Positions 59,981-64,000 of a stretch of DNA of 64,000 nucleotides are shown one piece after another. How positions within the stretch are numbered: position 1 is the stretch's first letter; each line of letters begins with the position of its first letter. Source of the stretch: Levilactobacillus angrenensis. Lineage in GTDB: Bacteria > Bacillota > Bacilli > Lactobacillales > Lactobacillaceae. The DNA is taken from positions 54,413 to 118,412 of the forward strand of contig NZ_RHOB01000010.1 of the NCBI RefSeq assembly GCF_003946085.1. The letters are read 5' to 3'. A program made the translations under genes and the position numbers. The notes beneath the pieces are model-generated. The model searched no databases and was not told the DNA's origin. It worked only from the letters and a program-made list of their open reading frames with translations.

Positions 59981-61837
59981 TTGAATCTGAGGAAAAAACT
60001 AGGCCTACTGGTAGTCGTTGCGACGGGGGCAACGCTGTTGGGTCTAAGTCCGGTAGGTGCATTACCGGGGCAAACTAGTGGGACCACCGTTGCACAAGCG
60101 GCAACCACGATTAATGCCAAGCACCAGGGGATGGTCGGCAACGCCAAGACGACAAACAATGACGCCTTGCAAGCCATGATTGATAAATGGAGTGGGAGTG
60201 TTACGATTCACGTGCCTAAGGGGACTTACCTCTTTGACAAGGGTGCCATCAAACTTCATTCGAACATCACGTTTAAATTTGACAAGGGTGCCGTTTTCCG
60301 GATTACGGATGGTAATCGGGTAAACTTTGCTTACCCGAGTCCGGAAGCCGGTTACGATGGTGGGATTAGTAATGTCACCTGGAAGGGCGCGACGTTCCAA
60401 GGTGATAACACCGCGGAAGGCCAAAGTGTCTTCACCCAAAGCATTCATCATGCCACTAACGTCAATTTTGATAAATGTGTCTTTGATAACGCCGAATCAC
60501 CGACTGGCCACTACATCGATATTGATGGGAGCCACAACGTGAATATCACGAACTCTGTGTTTACTGGGTTCAACGGCTCACAAGATTTCAAGGAAGCCAT
60601 TCAAGTGGACTACTCCAACAAGAAGGCCATGTCTTACAAGAACAAGGGCGACCAATACGATAACTTACCAAGTTATGACGTGACGGTCGACAACAACCAG
60701 TTCTTACCAGTTTCCAAGAAGTCCGGGCAAGTCTCTTCTTACGCACCGAACCCCATCGGTGAACACGCCGTCTATGGTCACGGGAAAGCCGGCATCATTC
60801 ATGATGTCCACTTCACCAATAACACGGTCGTTGACCCGAAGCCATTGATGGATGATGGTGTTGCGACGATTCACTTCAAGGGCATTTCCAACCTGTGGAT
60901 CACCGGCAACCAGTTCATCAACCAACACGTGCTGGGTTCTGGGAACTACATTTACCTGTTGAACTCTGAACCAGACTACACGATGACCAACTTGAACATC
61001 ACGGACAACACGTTTACCAACGTTAATCCAACCAAGCAGTACGTCTTCTTGGATAGCAAGTCCAGTGATAACCCGATGACCGATGTGACCATCACTGGCA
61101 ACAAGGCCATCACGCAAAAGACTGGCGCCACCTTCGTTAAGGGGAACTTCCCGTTGACGGGCGACACCATCAACATCAGTGACAACAAGATCACCAAGGG
61201 CAGCGTCGTGGATACCAACGTGACGTCGCAACAGACCATCACCAACACGACGGTCCACAAACCTTCTTCTAACTCAAACTCGAGCTCCAGCAGTAAGCCG
61301 AAGCCCCAGAAGCTGAAGAAACGTAAGCAGACCAACAAAAACGAAACTTACGTGGCGGGCTTGAACACGCAACACGCCCAATTAGCAGACAACTTCGACA
61401 CTTACTCCTTGTACAACCATATTCGCGGTCACAAGAACTGGAATATTATGAAGTACAACTGGAAGAAGCAAAAGAAGATGCGGGTCTACATCGACATGCG
61501 GGCCACGGCCGATACTGGTAAATGGTATCGGATCCGCTTCAGCAAGAAGTCCACGACCAAGTACTGGATTCGGGCGAAGGCCTTGGAATTCGATACCTTC
61601 ATGAATGAAGAGTACAGTCGTGATTTGACCTTGATGAAGATCTACCCAGTCTACACGCGGCCATTCGATGACCCACTGTTAGCTAAGCAAAAAGGTACCA
61701 CGGCCGACATCGCTGAACGGCGCGTTACGATTACGCACCGGGTCAAGCGGACAGATTCCAATGGCAAGGTCACCACTTATTACCAAATGAGTAATGGGTT
61801 GTGGACCCGGGCGTTGGCATTTGATTTGGATTCATAA
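59981..61837 (+). CDS. Secreted right-handed beta-helix protein
   Basis: A 618-residue exported protein. A signal peptide (LRKKLGLLVVVATGATLLGLSP, cleavage near VAQAA) leads into a parallel beta-helix of about 350 residues with pectate-lyase-like repeats (VTWKGATFQGDN, VNFDKCVFDNA, VNITNSVFTGFN, LNITDNTFTNV, VTITGNKAITQK). A Ser/Pro/Lys linker (residues about 425-445) precedes a 170-residue C-terminal region that may bind the wall. It may cleave or bind polysaccharide. No catalytic set was identified. TTG start 6 bp after GGAGGGG. Confidence 0.82.
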   Translation: MNLRKKLGLLVVVATGATLLGLSPVGALPGQTSGTTVAQAATTINAKHQGMVGNAKTTNNDALQAMIDKWSGSVTIHVPKGTYLFDKGAIKLHSNITFKFDKGAVFRITDGNRVNFAYPSPEAGYDGGISNVTWKGATFQGDNTAEGQSVFTQSIHHATNVNFDKCVFDNAESPTGHYIDIDGSHNVNITNSVFTGFNGSQDFKEAIQVDYSNKKAMSYKNKGDQYDNLPSYDVTVDNNQFLPVSKKSGQVSSYAPNPIGEHAVYGHGKAGIIHDVHFTNNTVVDPKPLMDDGVATIHFKGISNLWITGNQFINQHVLGSGNYIYLLNSEPDYTMTNLNITDNTFTNVNPTKQYVFLDSKSSDNPMTDVTITGNKAITQKTGATFVKGNFPLTGDTINISDNKITKGSVVDTNVTSQQTITNTTVHKPSSNSNSSSSSKPKPQKLKKRKQTNKNETYVAGLNTQHAQLADNFDTYSLYNHIRGHKNWNIMKYNWKKQKKMRVYIDMRATADTGKWYRIRFSKKSTTKYWIRAKALEFDTFMNEEYSRDLTLMKIYPVYTRPFDDPLLAKQKGTTADIAERRVTITHRVKRTDSNGKVTTYYQMSNGLWTRALAFDLDS

Positions 61838-61851
61838 TTTGCAATCAGCTT

Positions 61852-61893
61852 AGGCACAACCACTGTTTAACGACGGCGGTTGCGCCTTTTTGG
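61852..61893 (+). terminator. Rho-independent terminator
   Basis: AGGCACAACC pairs with GGTTGCGCCT, followed by TTTTGG. Confidence 0.75.
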
Positions 61894-62215
61894 TGTCGGC
61901 AGGTTTTCGTGCAGAGTTCCCTGCAACTTTGCTGGCCGGAAAAACTGTTATCGGCCAACCGGTTTTGCTAGTCTTTGGGAGGGCGATGGTGAAATCGGTT
62001 AATGAGCTTAGCCGTCAGCTATCGTCTCAAGTAGACGTATGTATCAGCCAAGCACGGATAAACAAGGACGTGCCCGGGTCTCCAGTAGCTGCAACGATTG
62101 GATTCTTCCGAGTGAGTGCAATGGGCGTGTTGGAAGCACAGGTCCCTGGAGGCGCAGAGGGGGATACCTGGTACCCTGTCTCCGACGACCCCGACAATTA
62201 AAAACTAAATACCAA
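61894..62215. other. Structured gene-free region, possibly a distant repeat relative
   Basis: No convincing gene. Several short dyads occur (CCGGAAAAAC/CCGGTTTTG, CGTCTCAAGTAGACG at about 62026-62040). The last recalls CGTCTCAAAGACG of the structured repeats, but the rest does not align. A 103-codon frame here has no ribosome site and odd composition. Confidence 0.35.
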
Positions 62216-62220
62216 AATAC

Positions 62221-62254
62221 AACCCAGCGAAAATACAAATTTTTCGCTGGGTTG
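62221..62254. terminator. Bidirectional rho-independent terminator-like hairpin
   Basis: AACCCAGCGAAAA pairs perfectly with TTTTCGCTGGGTT. It follows the structured gene-free stretch and precedes the spx-like gene. Confidence 0.75.
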
Positions 62255-62593
62255 TTAAGTTTTCCTTCAAACTTGATTCGCATCAAGGACAGTTTTCCAA
62301 TGGAAATGGTACACTGTTTCCAAGCTCGATGGTCATCTTCAAGAAAACTTCAAGTTTCCGCCGTAAAACGGTTGCATTCCCTTGATAGAGTGTATTGTAA
62401 GCCCTTGAAAACGGGTGATTGACTACCGAATTTCATGAGAATCTGAAGAAATTGTTAAAAGGTGGCCTAGACCGAGTAAAATGGGTTCCATCATTGCGAA
62501 TTGTGGTGTACAATGAGAAACATAATTAGCACTCAAGAAATAGATTGCTAAAACAAGTACCTCATCGAAGATAGACAATTGGAGGGCGATTTT

Positions 62594-63013
62594 ATGATCA
62601 AAATGTACTTTCATGCTAAAACTACTGCGGTAACGAAAGCTATGAAATGGCTGGCTAACCATGACGCCATCTTTACTGCACGTGACATTAAAAAACAACC
62701 TTTAACCAAGGATGAAATTCTTTACATGCTTTCTTTGACTGAAGAAGGCACCGACGATCTGATTTCAACGCGTTCTAAGGCTTACAAGGCCTTACCTGCG
62801 TCCGTTCAGGACATGGGGATGAACGAACTGGTTGATCTCTTGCAAAAGAATCCGGGAATCTTAAAGAACCCAATCGTCGTTGACCGCAACAAGTTGGCCA
62901 CTGGTTTTGATCTGGAAACCATCCGGGAATTCGTACCGGCCTCATACCGGAAGAAGGAACTGGCTAGCTTCTTCAAGATTTTGAACGGCGGCAACAAGAC
63001 GGCCTTGGCCTAA
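62594..63013 (+). CDS. Spx/ArsC-family protein without the redox cysteines
   Basis: A 139-residue Spx paralogue. Spx proteins bind the RNA polymerase alpha C-terminal domain and redirect transcription, with a CxxC switch at residues 10 and 13. Here the start is MIKMYFHAKTTAVTKAMKWL, so Thr10 and Val13 replace both cysteines. The rest of the fold is kept (FTARDIKKQPLTKDEILYML, LLQKNPGILKNPIVVDRNKLATGF with the conserved RPI-like loop as KNPIVVD). It should be redox-insensitive. The ATG follows GGAGGG, and TACAAT near 62511 is the likely -10. Confidence 0.85.
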   Translation: MIKMYFHAKTTAVTKAMKWLANHDAIFTARDIKKQPLTKDEILYMLSLTEEGTDDLISTRSKAYKALPASVQDMGMNELVDLLQKNPGILKNPIVVDRNKLATGFDLETIREFVPASYRKKELASFFKILNGGNKTALA

Positions 63014-63033
63014 ACTAGCACGATAGAAGAGCG

Positions 63034-63071
63034 AAGCACCCTGACCATATAGTTATGGCAGGGTGCTTTTT
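63034..63071 (+). terminator. Rho-independent terminator
   Basis: AAGCACCCTG..CCAT pairs with ATGG.CAGGGTGCTT, followed by TTTTTG. Confidence 0.87.
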
Positions 63072-63080
63072 GTTAATTGG

Positions 63081-63105
63081 CTGAAGGTTGAAAGATGAAA
63101 ATCGG
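63081..63105. repeat. Solo left end of the MITE-like family
   Basis: CTGAAGGTTGAAAG plus ATGAAAATCGG matches the left 25 bp of copy D (identical 14-bp terminal repeat). No body follows. It lies 9 bp after the terminator of the spx-like gene. The rest of the gap to the next gene shows nothing else. Confidence 0.65.
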
Positions 63106-63311
63106 TTCTATGATGTTTGGTGTTGATGGAGAAATCTAGCGACACCATTTTTTTGTACAATAAGGGGCCAATCCCCTTTGTAATGACGGATATTTATCAG
63201 CTCAACGTATGAGTTTTAACCGTCACAATGATTTGCCATTTGCCAACGAATAAGCTATTATAAGTACATCAAAAATAAACGCTTAATAATACTTAATTAG
63301 AGGGGTGAACC

Positions 63312-63884
63312 ATGCAACAGGCAGAACGCTTAAATCAAATTTTAACGGCATTGACGCGTCAGCATTCGTTGACATTACGGGAAATAATGGCTCTCACGGG
63401 GACGTCACGTGATACGGCTCGACGTGATATTGTGAAGTTAACAGCTAGTGATGAAGTAACGCGGAATTATGGTGGAATTAGTTTACCTAATAGTTTTAAC
63501 CGCATCGATGATTTTCTAACCCGTCAAAGAGACTTGCCAGATGTGAAGCGCCAATTAGGGCTTGCAGCGGCACAGTTAGTGACAGGACAACAGCGATTAT
63601 TTTTTGATATTTCAACGACAATCAGTTTGATCCCAGCGGCTTTAACGCTGACATCTAAGGTCTTAGCAGTGACGAACGCCTTGGATATTGCAGATCAGCT
63701 GTTGCGAAAAACATCGGCCCAAACGCGGGTGCTGGGTGGTCAATACTTACCAGAACGTCGTGGCACGATGGATACGGCGGCCTTGCATGATCTATTCGGC
63801 TTTACCTTCGAGCTCACGTTTTTGAGTGCAGCTGGTGTGACACCTGCTGGTATTTTGGTAGCGTCAAGAATCTTGTGTAAATGA
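63312..63884 (+). pseudogene. DeoR-family regulator, truncated by an insertion
   Basis: The first 180 codons are a DeoR/GlpR-type regulator: LNQILTALTRQHSLTLREIMALTGTSRDTARRDI is the N-terminal helix-turn-helix, and LFFDISTTISLIPAAL begins the sugar-phosphate domain. At FLSAAGVTPAGI, where the family continues for about 70 residues, the frame runs into ASRILCK and stops. The nearby sequence TCAAGAATCTTGTGTAAA and the minus-strand frame behind it look like the end of an insertion sequence. The break is at about 63850. Confidence 0.75.
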
Positions 63885-64000
63885 AATGCCTTCGTACATA
63901 TAATATGTAACTAACTCAAATAAATGATGCTTCCAAGGTGTCCTGGAGTCCTTTAAAGCCTCGGTGGATCCGCTTCAGAGACTTCTCGTTATAAGCATTA
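63850..64000 (-). mobile_element. Terminal part of an insertion sequence (partial)
   Basis: The minus strand carries an open frame entering from the right edge and ending at 63916 with the residues NAYNEKSLKRIHRGFKGLQD and then TLEASFI. This resembles the basic C-terminal tail of transposases. About 65 bp of non-coding sequence with TTGTGTAAATGAAATG separates it from the broken deoR gene. The family (possibly IS256-like) and the insertion boundary are uncertain because the element runs out of the window. Confidence 0.6.

Noticed and set aside
61890..62201. 103-codon plus-strand frame after the beta-helix gene
   Set aside because: Starts inside a terminator tail with no ribosome site and resembles no family.

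Overview
The window comes from a low-to-mid GC Firmicute of the Lactobacillaceae. GC looks close to 50% by eye, which fits a Levilactobacillus-like heterofermenter better than the 44-46% GC lactobacilli, but no marker gene here settles the species. The evidence is Lactobacillales-type gene content: GH65 maltose phosphorylase with a LacI regulator, LuxS, NDH-2 and NADH oxidase/peroxidase flavoproteins, MntH, DUF1129 and DUF915 proteins. Strong GGAGG-type ribosome binding sites, frequent GTG/TTG starts and dense rho-independent terminators agree. No rRNA or tRNA gene was seen.

Layout. 1-2.8 kb: end of an unknown gene, a MarR-regulated DHA2 efflux pump and a small membrane protein. 3.5-6.5 kb: an ArlRS-like two-component system flanked by two small genes that share its upstream sequence motif. 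7.4-17.6 kb: redox and housekeeping genes (NAD(P)-binding reductase, NDH-2, Ogt, TetR, aldehyde dehydrogenase, SDR, GNAT, MntH, DegV). 17.6-21.8 kb: DedA between two candidate C-rich small RNAs, an NADH oxidase/peroxidase and a vestigial type I-E CRISPR. 21.7-25.9 kb: trxA-cstR, a dual crcB fluoride channel, DUF1129, an LCP protein and luxS. 26.2-34.5 kb: an accessory stretch with duplicated secreted proteins, two Mor-like regulators, a secreted serine hydrolase, an orphan YefM, a DEDDh exonuclease-HTH fusion and a PTS EIIC with DUF915. 34.5-42 kb: LysR, TauE/DUF1634, MFS-RelP, NapA-type antiporter and CadD. 42.5-49.9 kb: YfhO, a CiaRH-like system and a LacI regulator. 50-63 kb: maltose uptake and phosphorolysis, HicB, alternative S14 with a Zur box, GalM, a HAD phosphatase, MarR, a secreted beta-helix protein and a cysteine-less Spx paralogue. 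The window ends in a DeoR gene apparently cut by an insertion sequence.

The most unusual content is non-coding. A dispersed family of 0.44-0.62 kb elements occurs as three bounded copies plus truncated, divergent and solo-end copies. The bounded copies have 14-bp terminal inverted repeats (CTRAAGGTTGAAAG) and 7-bp target duplications (TTCAGAT, TTTTTAA, TTCTTAA/TGCTTAA). Their interior folds into long helices whose pairing is kept by compensatory changes between copies. Most copies lie directly beside intrinsic terminators. The second notable item is a pair of minus-strand small RNA candidates around dedA. Both show a CACTCCCCC stretch in a hairpin loop, and complementary G-rich loops occur in the leaders of ndh and of a tetR gene.

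Several genes work together. MalR-type control and a cre-like site govern maltose import, with maltose phosphorylase giving glucose and beta-glucose-1-phosphate and GalM interconverting anomers. TrxA and CstR suggest a persulfide response. NDH-2, the NADH oxidase/peroxidase and MntH fit an oxygen-tolerant, manganese-dependent lifestyle. Functions are assigned from recalled family motifs, not from database searches.
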